A DNA stretch of 64,000 nt from Lachnospiraceae bacterium (GTDB taxonomy: Bacteria; Bacillota; Clostridia; Lachnospirales; Lachnospiraceae). Location: NCBI GenBank assembly GCA_009774245.1, contig VSNM01000007.1:1-64000 (forward strand). Direction: 5' to 3'. Shown here one piece after another: positions 1-7,735 of this stretch. The notes beneath the pieces are model-generated. The model saw only the letters and a program-made list of their open reading frames with translations, ran no database searches and was not told the DNA's origin. Position 1 is the first letter of the stretch; each line of letters starts with the position of its first letter. The position numbers and the translations under genes are program-made.

Positions 1-318
1 TTTGGTATATCAGTTATTATATCAATTCTATATCATCTATTCAATAGGAAATGCAGTAGTATTTGATTATTATAGTAAAATGTGTTACTTTTTACACCCA
101 CGCCAAAGTAGTGGGAATCATGCGCCAAAATGCTTGCACTTTAGCATTTTGTGTGCAAAACTTGTTATAATTCACACCTCAGTAACTTATAAGTTGATAA
201 AAACTGGCATAGGTGTGAATTGTAACTATAATGTAATATACTGACTCAATCAGAAAATAGTTGGAGGCAGTTCGGGTGAGTTCCGAAGTGTGTTTGGAAA
301 ATGCGGGGGTGCAAAGCT
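1..318. other. Left-edge stretch without a recognised gene
   Basis: AT-rich sequence with no open frame that looks like a real protein. It ends in a GGAGG-containing stretch near 260 and the putative ribosome-binding region of the next gene. The window starts here, so an upstream gene or promoter may be cut off. Confidence 0.4.
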
Positions 319-558
319 ATGAGCAGAAGTCATAAAAAGACACCAATTATCAAATACTGTGGTGATAAGCGATACGGAAAACGGCAGGCAAACAAAAAAG
401 TGCGGCGGTCGGACAGGACAGTTTTGCTCAAAGGAAAGCAGTATAGGAAATTATACGAGACATGGGATATCAACGATGTGATTCAGTTCTGGTCAAGGAG
501 GGAGGCAGAACGGTGCGGCGAATTGGATATCTGGAAAAAATGGTATTACCGAAAATAG
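319..558 (+). CDS. Small basic protein of unknown function
   Basis: A 79-residue Lys/Arg-rich protein beginning MSRSHKKTPII. It contains a basic stretch (GKRQANKKVRR) and a Trp/Tyr-rich C-terminus (WKKWYYRK). Short basic proteins starting MSRSxKKTP are recurrent hypothetical proteins in Firmicutes, and I do not know a function. The start at 319 is chosen over 301 because it gives the family-like N-terminus. High charge suggests nucleic-acid or ribosome association, which is inference only. A structured repeat element begins 34 bases after the stop. Confidence 0.55.
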   Translation: MSRSHKKTPIIKYCGDKRYGKRQANKKVRRSDRTVLLKGKQYRKLYETWDINDVIQFWSRREAERCGELDIWKKWYYRK

Positions 559-591
559 CGATAGAAACAATAGCGATAGAAACAAAAGTTT

Positions 592-731
592 GTAACAGTT
601 CAGCCTTCGGCTTCCTGTTACAAGCATCAAGCCATGCAAAAACCGCTTCGCGGTTGGCTTGATGCATCTCAACCTCTACGCGTTCTTACGGACTTTGCAG
701 CGTAGTGCAAAGTCCTAGACTGAACTGTAAC
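592..731. repeat. Structured intergenic repeat, subfamily A, copy 1
   Basis: A 140-bp element bounded by near-perfect terminal inverted repeats (GTAACAGTTCAG / CTGAACTGTAAC). Inside are a long hairpin with arms GCATCAAGCCA and TGGCTTGATGC, a linker CTACGCGTTCTTACGG, and a hairpin with arms GGACTTTGCA and TGCAAAGTCC. A second subfamily A copy lies at 24404-24538, and subfamily B copies with the same fold lie at 33612, 39169 and 55327. No protein is encoded. It could be a mobile miniature element or an RNA/DNA structural element. Confidence 0.8.
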
Positions 732-899
732 AAAAGTTTACTACTGTAATACAAAATACATTGACGTAGGCGAATTGTTTTGCTAAAATGAGACTAATAT
801 AAAGAATATACGATGCAAACTGTATGGTTGAGACATGAAATTAAAATAAATAATATGCGATACAAACTGTATTGCTGTGATGGGAAAGGATGGATTGAC

Positions 900-1994
900 A
901 TGGAGTTATTTCGGTTTGAGGAAAATGAAGACGGAGCCACCCTGGTGGAATTTCTGGCGAGAGGGGACGAGGCGGTTACTGAGGTTGAGATCCCGGACAC
1001 ATATCACGAAAAACCGGTGACAAGGATTGGGGAAAGAGTATTTAGTTATTGCCATTATTTAAAAAAGGTAAAATTTCCCAAAAGCCTTGTGCGCCTTGAT
1101 GATGAGATTTTCATGACATGTCCGGCATTGGAATCCGTAGAATTTCCGGAGGAAGTGATGCAAAATGAGTCTGTCACGTTTGGAAAACAGGTATTCTCAG
1201 GCTGCCAGAAGCTTCCCGCGGAAACGATTTTAATGGGGGCGCTCGGCGCGTGCAGCCTTGATACGCCGATGACACAGAGACGGTTAAATGAAAATCTCGG
1301 GGATATTTTGCGCGCCGATGTCTTACAGCTTGCTTTGGAGCATCATGTGCTGGACAAGGTGAATCATTTTGCCATGGTGAAATACATGAAAGAGCTCGAT
1401 CTCGCAGACCGTCTGGCGATTGTCAGGGACGCAGGATGGGATACCAGTATTGACTACGAAGTGCTGAAAGACTTTCACAAAACGTCAGATGTGTCGCAGG
1501 AGCTGATCGACGAGTATGTGAAGAAAGTGCCAAGGGAGCTCGAGGTAATCCGGCTGTGGAGGGAATACGGGTTTGGCAGTTTTTTCCATGGCTATTTCAG
1601 GCTTATCAACCCGCATGAGTATGAGGATTTCGTGGCGGAGTCGTTTAACAGTGACTCGATACCGCTCATGCTGACGCCGTTTGGCGACATTGTCATTTAT
1701 GACACAAAGTTCCGATGCCTGTATGTACTGATGTATCGGTACAAGGATTTTACCGCGATACCCAGCGGATTTTATGATACATTGAAAGAGGGATTTTTCT
1801 TGAAGGATAAAAAGATCCAGGTCGCTTTATATGAGAAAGCGGTAGAAAAGTGCGGCGCGCTGGCAGCGGATGAATGCTTTGGTTTTGTGAAGATGCCCAA
1901 GGAGGGCGGGAGCAACAGCGTCAAAAATCTCCACAAGGTCAAGACGAAAGAGTATCTGGCGTGGATTGTCAGGAAATATGGGAAATTTGAGTAG
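900..1994 (+). CDS. LRR_5-type repeat protein with a GAD-like/DUF1851 C-terminal domain
   Basis: A 364-residue protein. Residues of roughly 20-100 resemble BspA-like leucine-rich repeats (VTRIGERVFSYCHYLKKVKFPKSL). The C-terminal third (YGFGSFFHGYFRLINPHEY...LTPFGDIVIYD) resembles the GAD-like/DUF1851 domain found in some contact-toxin immunity proteins. There is no signal peptide or membrane segment, so it is probably cytoplasmic. ATG 900 is preferred over 813 because a purine-rich GGAAAGGA lies just upstream. The stop codon lies inside a terminator-like hairpin. An immunity or sensing role is inference from the C-terminal resemblance. Confidence 0.55.
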   Translation: MELFRFEENEDGATLVEFLARGDEAVTEVEIPDTYHEKPVTRIGERVFSYCHYLKKVKFPKSLVRLDDEIFMTCPALESVEFPEEVMQNESVTFGKQVFSGCQKLPAETILMGALGACSLDTPMTQRRLNENLGDILRADVLQLALEHHVLDKVNHFAMVKYMKELDLADRLAIVRDAGWDTSIDYEVLKDFHKTSDVSQELIDEYVKKVPRELEVIRLWREYGFGSFFHGYFRLINPHEYEDFVAESFNSDSIPLMLTPFGDIVIYDTKFRCLYVLMYRYKDFTAIPSGFYDTLKEGFFLKDKKIQVALYEKAVEKCGALAADECFGFVKMPKEGGSNSVKNLHKVKTKEYLAWIVRKYGKFE

Positions 1995-2024
1995 GGGAAA
2001 GGCTTTTCCCCTACTCAATTTCTT
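1989..2024 (+). terminator. Rho-independent terminator
   Basis: Perfect stem GAGTAGGGGAAA / TTTCCCCTACTC with a short loop, followed by a T-rich run. It overlaps the stop codon of the upstream gene. Confidence 0.8.
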
Positions 2025-2200
2025 TTAGGGAGAGTTTATGGGAAGAAAACATGTCCAAGTACTCATAAAACATTAATTTTTTATATCTAGCTCTTTAACA
2101 AGTATACAGGCAGGGCAGAAGTTTGCCATAGCTTGATTTACATATTGGATCTAAGAATTCCTTGTTAGATCTATTATTATTCAAAATCGAAATAAATTAA

Positions 2201-2271
2201 TTTACGTCCTGATTAAGACAATTTACGTTTAATATAAGAATTTTGACGACCTTGTGGTACAATTGTATAAT
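2201..2271 (+). promoter_or_regulatory. agrB promoter with paired LytTR-type half-sites
   Basis: TTTACGT occurs at 2201-2207 and again at 2222-2228, exactly 21 bp apart, as expected for direct repeats bound by LytTR-family regulators. A TACAAT box lies at 2258-2263, 33 bp after the second core ACGTT. An overlapping conventional promoter, TTGACG (2243) and TATAAT (2266) with a 17-bp spacer, is also present. The same arrangement recurs at three other promoters of this island. Confidence 0.75.
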
Positions 2272-2329
2272 AAATAAGTTAAGATTAAAGAATCAATGTA
2301 AGACTGGTTATACAATATGAGGCAAAATA

Positions 2330-2896
2330 ATGGAAATAATGGCGAGATTATGTGTTTTAAAAATGATTAATCAAAAGATAATAGAGGAAAAGCAGAGTGC
2401 TGTAATAGCTTATGGATTAGAGTTATTGTTTTCATCAGTTATAAATATATTATCTATTTTGTTTATAAGTGTGATTATAAACAGGGTGAGGGGTACTATT
2501 TTATTATTGTTAGTCTCTATCCCATTGCAAAGTTTTGGGGGAGGATATCATTGTAATACTCATCTTAGATGCTGGGTGTTGACAACAGGAGGATATTTGA
2601 TTGCAGTTTTGGGAGCAGTATATCTGCCATCGGAAGTTATGCTAGGTACTGCGTTTATTTGTATGTATCCCTTTTTAAAGTTTTCGCCAATAGAGCATCC
2701 GAAAGCACCATTCGGAGAAAAATTTAAAAACAAAATGAAAAAGGTTGTACGAATAGTATATTTTATAGGAATTATAATTTCTTTAATGTTTTTATTATTT
2801 AAGAGCGAAAAGGCACGATTTATTTTAGCAGGTATATCATTGGAGGGATTTTCTGTTTCGTGTGCAGAATGTAAACGAAGAAGAGAGAAAGAGTAG
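2330..2896 (+). CDS. agrB: AgrB-like accessory gene regulator protease
   Basis: A 188-residue hydrophobic protein matching AgrB in size and layout. It has several membrane helices and the catalytic motif GGGYHCNTHLRC, with His74 and Cys81 seven residues apart as in the AgrB His/Cys pair. AgrB proteins cut and cyclise the AgrD propeptide in the membrane to make a cyclic autoinducer. It is AT-rich like the rest of the island. The start ATG at 2330 follows GAGGCAAA; 2339 is an alternative start. The propeptide candidate lies immediately downstream on the opposite strand, an unusual arrangement because agr operons are normally co-directional. Confidence 0.9.
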   Translation: MEIMARLCVLKMINQKIIEEKQSAVIAYGLELLFSSVINILSILFISVIINRVRGTILLLLVSIPLQSFGGGYHCNTHLRCWVLTTGGYLIAVLGAVYLPSEVMLGTAFICMYPFLKFSPIEHPKAPFGEKFKNKMKKVVRIVYFIGIIISLMFLLFKSEKARFILAGISLEGFSVSCAECKRRREKE

Positions 2897-2900
2897 AAAT

Positions 2901-2948
2901 AAAAATGTGGGTGAAACAAGTTATATATTTGTTTCACCCACATTTTTA
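2901..2948. terminator. Bidirectional terminator between convergent agrB and agrD
   Basis: A perfect 13-bp stem, TGTGGGTGAAACA (2906-2918) and TGTTTCACCCACA (2930-2942), is flanked by an A-run on the left and a T-run on the right. It can therefore terminate transcription from both strands. The agrD-like frame ends at its right-hand edge. Confidence 0.85.
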
Positions 2949-3109
2949 TCGGCTCAGTTCGTTAGGCAATAACGGCTGATATTTTCCCCAAGAACTTGCG
3001 GTACCCGCCCCTATTTGAGCTGAAAGATTAGCAAGAAATGCGAGCATGCACAGAAGTTTGAGGGATATGTGATGGGTGAAAAAAATTTTAAAAGTTTTTT
3101 TAGTTGCAT
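2946..3109 (-). pseudogene. agrD: AgrD-like cyclic autoinducer precursor, frame-broken at an A7 tract
   Basis: On the minus strand ATG 3109 follows a strong GAAGGAGGG site and starts MQLKKLLKFF. A shift to the -1 frame then gives a hydrophobic helix (ISLKLLCMLAFLANLSAQ), a core (GAGTASSWGKY) and a C-tail (QPLLPNELSR), the layout of AgrD propeptides. As given, the zero frame stops after 32 residues; one extra base would give 54. The tract reads CTA AAA AAA CTT, so A_AAA_AAA sits in the right phase for -1 ribosomal frameshifting into the AgrD frame. Alternatives are a true mutation, phase variation at the A7 or T7 tract, or a sequencing error. The core has no Cys, so a Ser-based lactone is the likely ring (inference). 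Confidence 0.75.
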
Positions 3110-3142
3110 ATGTGCCCTCCTTCTATTAAGTGATATAATACT

Positions 3143-3202
3143 ATTATAGTAAAAAATAGTAAAATAGCATAAATTTGTCGCCAAATGGTCATATTAGAAC
3201 GT
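3143..3202 (-). promoter_or_regulatory. agrD promoter with paired LytTR-type half-sites
   Basis: Read on the minus strand, ACGTT (3202-3198) is followed 21 bp later by a degenerate GCGAC (3181-3177). TATAAT (3148-3143) starts 33 bp after the second site. The spacer TCTAATATGACCATTTG closely resembles that of the regulator promoter at 4562. The AgrD start codon lies about 34 bp beyond the -10 box. Confidence 0.7.
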
Positions 3203-3240
3203 AAAAAGTAAAAAATATCAGTTGTCAGGGAGGTTACTAT

Positions 3241-4548
3241 ATGGAATGGATAATACTTGAAAGTATTTTCAGTTTTATAGAGATGCTTACATCTTGTTTT
3301 TTTGCTACTGGGATTTTTCGAAAAAAATTAAAGGGAAAACTAATAGAATTTGCAATTATATTATTTTCAATCTTTGGAACTGCGTTCTTAATGCTTCGGG
3401 AATATGTATTTGAGTGGATTCCTGATTTTGTACCAGCGGTGTTGCTTTTTACAGTATATGCTATTACGATTTGCCAGGCGAAGTGGTGGTCTGCAGTTTC
3501 TTGGGCTTTGGTAAATTATTTGTTCATTGGTATCATATCAATCACAACTGATTATATGCTGAGAATGTGTCTAGATCTGCCTGTCGAAGTGGAAAAAACG
3601 TTTGGATCGATATGGTTTTTTTCATGCATCATTACAAGAATAGGACAATTTCTATTGTCTGAGATTATTTTGTGTGTATGGAAAAGATTTTCGGTCTCAA
3701 CAGTCGTTCATCGCGGAAGCCGGAAAATAATTATCTTTTCTTCTATCAGTATTATTATGATTTGGATTCTCTGGAGTAAGGGCACTGATTTGAATGAAGA
3801 AGTTCTGTATTCTAACAGCCTTGTGTGTTTATTGGTATTGTCAATGAATCTATCAATTCTGCTTTTTGATGAGGTTCTTGCGAAAGAAAAATATGTTGAG
3901 GAAGAATTAAAGACACAAAATAAGTTAATTGCATTGCAAATGAGGAATCAGGATGAAATCAATAATATGTATCAGAGCATCTTATCTTTAAAGCATGACA
4001 TGAACAATCATTTACATACAATATCAGGGTATATGCAGGTTGGTGAATATGTCAAGGCGCAGGAATATGTGGGAGAAATCGTAGGAAGGATAGGAAAAAT
4101 AAAGTCATTTCATTCAGGAAATGCTGTGGTTGATGCACTGATTGGAAGTAAGACAGCATTGGCTGAAATGAATGAAATTACGGTTGATGTAGACATGGCA
4201 GCATTACCCGATTTGCAGTTAACTGATGGGGATTTGACAGTAATGATTGGTAATTTGTATGATAATGCTATTGATGCCAATCTGAAAATCTCAGATGTGA
4301 ATAAGAGATTTATACATATTAAAATATTGTATGATGGTGGAAACGTACTTTTTATGTTTGAAAATGCCACGCTGGAAGAAAAGCATATCGGCAATATGGA
4401 TATATGGACTACGACAAAGGAAGACAGCTCTGTGCATGGATTTGGAATAAAAAATATTGACAGAATTGTACAAATGTATGATGGTTATTGTGAAAGGGAT
4501 ATGAGGGATCATGTTTTCCGTTGCAGAATACGAGTGCCTGGTAAATAG
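3241..4548 (+). CDS. agrC: AgrC-like GHKL sensor histidine kinase
   Basis: A 435-residue kinase. About six membrane helices occupy the first 210 residues, forming the AgrC/ComD-type peptide sensor. A coiled dimerisation region with the H-box SLKHDMNNHLH follows (phospho-acceptor probably His252), then a GHKL ATPase domain with the N-box (GNLYDNAIDA) and a glycine box (SVHGFGIKNI). It presumably detects the cyclic peptide made by the neighbouring AgrB/AgrD and phosphorylates the regulator encoded downstream. The ATG follows an AGGGAGG site. No copy of the island operator on the plus strand precedes it, so it may be expressed independently. Confidence 0.9.
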   Translation: MEWIILESIFSFIEMLTSCFFATGIFRKKLKGKLIEFAIILFSIFGTAFLMLREYVFEWIPDFVPAVLLFTVYAITICQAKWWSAVSWALVNYLFIGIISITTDYMLRMCLDLPVEVEKTFGSIWFFSCIITRIGQFLLSEIILCVWKRFSVSTVVHRGSRKIIIFSSISIIMIWILWSKGTDLNEEVLYSNSLVCLLVLSMNLSILLFDEVLAKEKYVEEELKTQNKLIALQMRNQDEINNMYQSILSLKHDMNNHLHTISGYMQVGEYVKAQEYVGEIVGRIGKIKSFHSGNAVVDALIGSKTALAEMNEITVDVDMAALPDLQLTDGDLTVMIGNLYDNAIDANLKISDVNKRFIHIKILYDGGNVLFMFENATLEEKHIGNMDIWTTTKEDSSVHGFGIKNIDRIVQMYDGYCERDMRDHVFRCRIRVPGK

Positions 4549-4561
4549 GAGGTGATTTTCT

Positions 4562-4621
4562 ACGTTCCAAATATGACAATCTGCGTTAAAAGTATATTTG
4601 CAATAGTAAATGTGGTATACT
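4562..4621 (+). promoter_or_regulatory. Regulator promoter with paired LytTR-type half-sites
   Basis: ACGTT (4562-4566) and GCGTT (4583-4587) are 21 bp apart. TATACT (4616-4621) begins 33 bp after the second half-site. There is no good -35 hexamer, which fits an activator-dependent promoter and positive autoregulation. Confidence 0.75.
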
Positions 4622-4654
4622 TAATAATATTTGAAGAGGGGGAACTGCTGGCTT

Positions 4655-5362
4655 ATGAGAATAGCAATTTGTGAGGATAACGAGGAGCATTTAGAAATAT
4701 TGGAAGAGATGATAAACCGTTGGGCAAAAGAAGAAGAGAAATCGATTGTTATTGGGCGTTATCAGTCCGCCGAGCAGTTTCTTTTCTGCATGAAAGACGA
4801 GCCACATTATGATCTTGCATTTTTGGATATTCAAATGTCAAGAATAAACGGGCTGCAGCTGGCGAAGATGATTCGGGAGAAAGACAGGCTGATTTTTCTT
4901 GTTTTTACAACGGCACTTAAAAGATATGCACCCAAGGGATATGAGGTGTCGGCTTTTCGATATTTGATAAAACCTTTACAGGAGAATGAGGTTTTTCAAG
5001 CACTGACAAAAGCCAGCCAGATGATCGAGGATAGGAAAAAGGAAGCCATTATTATAAAAAGAGGTGATGAGTCTTGTCGAATATTTAAGGATGATATTTA
5101 CTATATTGAAGCAGATAACCATCATATCATCTTGCATTTACATGAAGAAACCATTCAGTTTAAAGCAAAATTGAAAGAGTTTGAGATACAATTTAAGGAG
5201 CCACAGTTTTGTAAATGTCATCGCTCTTATATTGTTAATTTGAAGTATGTTGGCAGAATTTCAAGGGAGGGCGTGGAAGTTGATGGAAAAAGGATGCTAC
5301 CGATAAGTAAGTCGCGGTGGGAAGCTCTGAATCATTGTTACATGGAGTATTATATGATATAA
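4655..5362 (+). CDS. agrA: AgrA-like LytTR response regulator
   Basis: A 235-residue response regulator. The receiver domain begins MRIAICEDNEEH with acidic residues in the first strand, phospho-acceptor Asp58 in LAFLDIQMS, and a Lys in the RYLIKPL motif. The C-terminal LytTR DNA-binding domain includes DDIYYIEADNHHI and CKCHRSYIVNL. Members bind pairs of short direct repeats about 21-22 bp apart, exactly the pattern found at four promoters here. ATG 4655 is chosen over the TTG at 4631 because MRIAICED is the typical N-terminus. It is probably activated by the AgrC-like kinase. Confidence 0.9.
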   Translation: MRIAICEDNEEHLEILEEMINRWAKEEEKSIVIGRYQSAEQFLFCMKDEPHYDLAFLDIQMSRINGLQLAKMIREKDRLIFLVFTTALKRYAPKGYEVSAFRYLIKPLQENEVFQALTKASQMIEDRKKEAIIIKRGDESCRIFKDDIYYIEADNHHIILHLHEETIQFKAKLKEFEIQFKEPQFCKCHRSYIVNLKYVGRISREGVEVDGKRMLPISKSRWEALNHCYMEYYMI

Positions 5363-5378
5363 GGAAAAAATATCCAAT

Positions 5379-5430
5379 AAAAATACCTCTTTTTTGGTAA
5401 GAATTCTTATCGAAAAAGAGGTATTTTTAT
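5379..5430 (+). terminator. Terminator after the response regulator
   Basis: AAAAATACCTCTTTTT at 5379 pairs with AAAAAGAGGTATTTTT at 5413, followed by T residues. It separates the signalling genes from the peptide operon and could work in both directions. Confidence 0.85.
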
Positions 5431-5523
5431 GTCGGAATCAGTTGTAAGGAAACTTCAATGGTCATGTTTTCAAGAGCGTAAATGGTATGAAAAGATGACG
5501 TGAAATGAGTAAAATGATAATAT

Positions 5524-5584
5524 ACGTTCAAAAATTGATGAATGGCGTTCATCTTGTTTCATATTAAAAAATCACTGTTATAAT
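5524..5584 (+). promoter_or_regulatory. RiPP operon promoter with paired LytTR-type half-sites
   Basis: ACGTT (5524-5528) and GCGTT (5545-5549) are 21 bp apart. TATAAT (5579-5584) starts 34 bp after the second half-site, and no clear -35 is present. A roughly 160-nt leader with no visible gene or riboswitch separates it from the maturase start. This site links the peptide operon to the Agr regulator. Confidence 0.8.
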
Positions 5585-5747
5585 AAATATTGAACTATAA
5601 AGAAGTGAATAATATCTGGATTATGTTTGATGACAGATAAGTTCGGTATAATAAACCATGGGCTGAAATGTAAGAAAATTCAGTAAAATCAATGGGTTTT
5701 GGCATTCAACAAATGTCTAAAAAATATAAGAAAAGGAGAAACTAAAT

Positions 5748-7073
5748 ATGAAAGAATCAAATTATAATTTTTTGTACCAGTTAAATCCAGAGGAAAATAA
5801 TGTACTTATTTATAATTCGCGAACTAATGCGCTTGCAGTTATGGATGCTGATCATAATCATATGTTCAACGAATTTACAAAAAACAAAATTGAAATTACA
5901 GACGAAGAATTTCTTAAATCATTAGTAGACGGAGGTTTTGTTGTAGATGATGATGCTAGTGAATTGTCCATGATAAAGCACCAGTTGCTAAGCAGCAGAT
6001 ATAATACTAAGGTTTTAGGGCTTACTATTGCTGCAACGTCGGACTGCAATTTTCGCTGTGTTTATTGTTATGAAAAGAACAGTATTAAGGCAAGTTCAAA
6101 AATGACTAATGAGACAAAAGAAAATTTGATGAAATTTATTGAGGAGCAACTTGATTCTCTTGAGCAGCTCTCGATTAGTTGGTATGGCGGTGAACCGTTG
6201 TTGGTTATGGATATTATTGAGGATATGTCAAAGAGATTAATAAAACTGTGTGAAGAAAAAAGTGTAATTTACACTGCGGGAATTGTAACGAATGGTTATT
6301 TATTAAATCCGGAAATAGCAAAGAAATTAGCTGACTACAAGGTAACTAATATGCAGATTACAATAGACGGCCCGGAAGAAATACATAATAAAAGAAGACC
6401 ATTAGCAGGCGGGCAGGGTACATTTAAAAAGATATTGGAAAATGTACGGGACTGTAAGGGCTTTATTGATAATATAAGTATACGGATAAATACAGATAAA
6501 GAAAATGTGAATGAGACGAATAAGCTAATCAAGGATATTAAAGAAATGGGTGTTGATAGCGATAATATTTCATTTTATTTGGGACTTGTGGAGTCACACA
6601 ATGACTGTTATCTGGATGAAAAATGTATGTCGGCCGAAGCGTTTTCTAGAAAACATCTTGAATTCATGAAAGAAAATGGGATTAGTTTAACAAATGCATA
6701 TCCGTCATTGGTTGCTAACTTTTGTGGGGCAGACATGAAAAATTCATTTGTTGTTGATTCTGCTGGTCTTTTATATAAATGTTGGAATGATGTTGGCGTT
6801 GTGGAAAGAGCAGTTGGATCTGTAGCACCGCAAGAAGCAGAGGGGAACAAACGATATAATAATTCACTTTACTATGATTATATGTTATACGATGCAACTG
6901 AGGATATAGAATGTAGAGATTGTAAGTTTTTGCCTATTTGTATGGGAGGATGCCCCTTTAAGAGAAGGGGAAAAGGAAATAGGTGCATTGACAAGAAGTA
7001 CATAATGGAAGAATATCTTAAAGAATGTGCCACAACATTAATGAGCACTAAGTCACAACCATCATGTCAGTAA
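5748..7073 (+). CDS. Radical SAM/SPASM peptide maturase
   Basis: A 441-residue radical SAM enzyme. The cluster motif CNFRCVYC (Cys100, Cys104, Cys107) opens the TIM-barrel core, with GGEP and NGYLL following. The N-terminal 90 residues resemble the peptide-binding extension of RiPP maturases. The C-terminus is a Cys-rich SPASM domain (ECRDCKFLPICMGGCPF and later RCIDK) for auxiliary Fe-S clusters. Such enzymes form thioether or related crosslinks in Cys-rich peptides. The architecture fits computationally described Cys-rich-peptide maturases (Clo7bot- or CcpM-like families); I cannot tell which. Three Cys-rich precursors start 45 bases downstream. The RBS is AAAAGGAG. Confidence 0.9.
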   Translation: MKESNYNFLYQLNPEENNVLIYNSRTNALAVMDADHNHMFNEFTKNKIEITDEEFLKSLVDGGFVVDDDASELSMIKHQLLSSRYNTKVLGLTIAATSDCNFRCVYCYEKNSIKASSKMTNETKENLMKFIEEQLDSLEQLSISWYGGEPLLVMDIIEDMSKRLIKLCEEKSVIYTAGIVTNGYLLNPEIAKKLADYKVTNMQITIDGPEEIHNKRRPLAGGQGTFKKILENVRDCKGFIDNISIRINTDKENVNETNKLIKDIKEMGVDSDNISFYLGLVESHNDCYLDEKCMSAEAFSRKHLEFMKENGISLTNAYPSLVANFCGADMKNSFVVDSAGLLYKCWNDVGVVERAVGSVAPQEAEGNKRYNNSLYYDYMLYDATEDIECRDCKFLPICMGGCPFKRRGKGNRCIDKKYIMEEYLKECATTLMSTKSQPSCQ

Positions 7074-7117
7074 TTTTATTATGACATAAATAAAACGTAG
7101 GAAGGAGGAAGAATAGC

Positions 7118-7237
7118 ATGAAAATTCTTGTTGAAAGTCAGAGCACATTAGTTAGAGGGTGTGTGGGAAATTGTCCTTGGGCAACAGGAGGCTGTGGAGC
7201 CAACTGCCCTCAATTACAGTGTGGCGTTAAATTATAA
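7118..7237 (+). CDS. Cys-rich RiPP precursor 1
   Basis: A 39-residue peptide with leader MKILVESQ and core CVGNCPWATGGCGANCPQ followed by LQCGVKL. It has five Cys in a C-x3-C-P...C-x3-C-P-x4-C-G pattern. It is preceded by a strong GGAAGGAGG site and lies directly after the radical SAM gene, its likely modifying enzyme. It is closely similar to precursor 2 (same leader, shared NCPQLQCG-like end). It is too short for routine gene calling. The crosslink type and the activity, possibly antimicrobial or signalling, are unknown. Confidence 0.88.
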   Translation: MKILVESQSTLVRGCVGNCPWATGGCGANCPQLQCGVKL

Positions 7238-7298
7238 TAACTACTTATTGCGATCAAAGTCACAATACTATTTATAGTAGTAGAAAGGAGAAAAAGGT

Positions 7299-7418
7299 AT
7301 GAAAATTCTTGTTGAAAGTCAAACTAGCACAACTGCAGCTGCTTGTGTAGGAAAGTGTTTAACAGCAACCTGCGGAGCTGACTGTCCTCAATTACAGTGC
7401 GGCATTAAATTTAAGTAG
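7299..7418 (+). CDS. Cys-rich RiPP precursor 2
   Basis: A 39-residue peptide with leader MKILVESQ identical to precursor 1 and a core ACVGKCLTATCGADCPQ followed by LQCGIKFK. It has five Cys. Compared with precursor 1 the spacing between the second and third Cys is two residues shorter. The RBS is GAAAGGAG. The repeated 5' end at nucleotide level suggests recent tandem duplication followed by core diversification. It is expected to be a substrate of the maturase encoded upstream. Confidence 0.88.
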   Translation: MKILVESQTSTTAAACVGKCLTATCGADCPQLQCGIKFK

Positions 7419-7469
7419 GCATTATCTGCTTCTTGACCGGAACATACATAAAATTAAGGAGAGAAAGAT

Positions 7470-7604
7470 ATGTTAATGCTTGTAACGAATCAGATAAATA
7501 GTGCAGCAAGTGTGGGTAAATTCTGCTTTGGAAATTGCCCGATGGCGGAAGAGTGTCAATTGAACTGCCCTATATTTACGTGCAGCATAAAGATTTCGTC
7601 ATAG
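7470..7604 (+). CDS. Cys-rich RiPP precursor 3
   Basis: A 44-residue peptide with a diverged leader MLMLVTNQ and the core FCFGNCPMAEECQLNCPIF followed by TCSIKISS. Five Cys are in the same order and spacing type as precursors 1 and 2, but the final CG is replaced by CS. The RBS is AAGGAGAG. It lies upstream of a hairpin and the exporter gene. Confidence 0.87.
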   Translation: MLMLVTNQINSAASVGKFCFGNCPMAEECQLNCPIFTCSIKISS

Positions 7605-7666
7605 GAGATATCCGCAAAAGAAAAAATGTAATGTGTCATGTAAAATTATTGATGCTTTGCTTAAAT

Positions 7667-7713
7667 GCTATGGAGCGCGAGGGTTAAGTACTAAAATACT
7701 CCCGTTCCATAGC
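7667..7713 (+). promoter_or_regulatory. Intra-operon hairpin between precursors and exporter
   Basis: GCTATGGA at 7667 pairs with TCCATAGC ending at 7713, with additional imperfect pairing inside. No T-run follows, so it is unlikely to be a full terminator. It could be an mRNA processing or stability element that sets precursor expression above exporter expression (inference). Confidence 0.5.
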
Positions 7714-7735
7714 AGGCAATTAAGAGGGTATTGTT

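Noticed and set aside
2..244. 80-codon frame at the left edge
   Set aside because: AT-rich, no ribosome-binding site, no recognisable composition or motif.
592..731. CRISPR or tandem array
   Set aside because: Copies are dispersed singly across the window, with internal hairpins and no regular spacers.
3028..3056. AgrD starting at the internal ATG (MLAFLANLSAQ)
   Set aside because: No ribosome-binding site, and it would lack the N-terminal amphipathic helix; the upstream ATG 3109 has a strong site, so a split gene is more likely.
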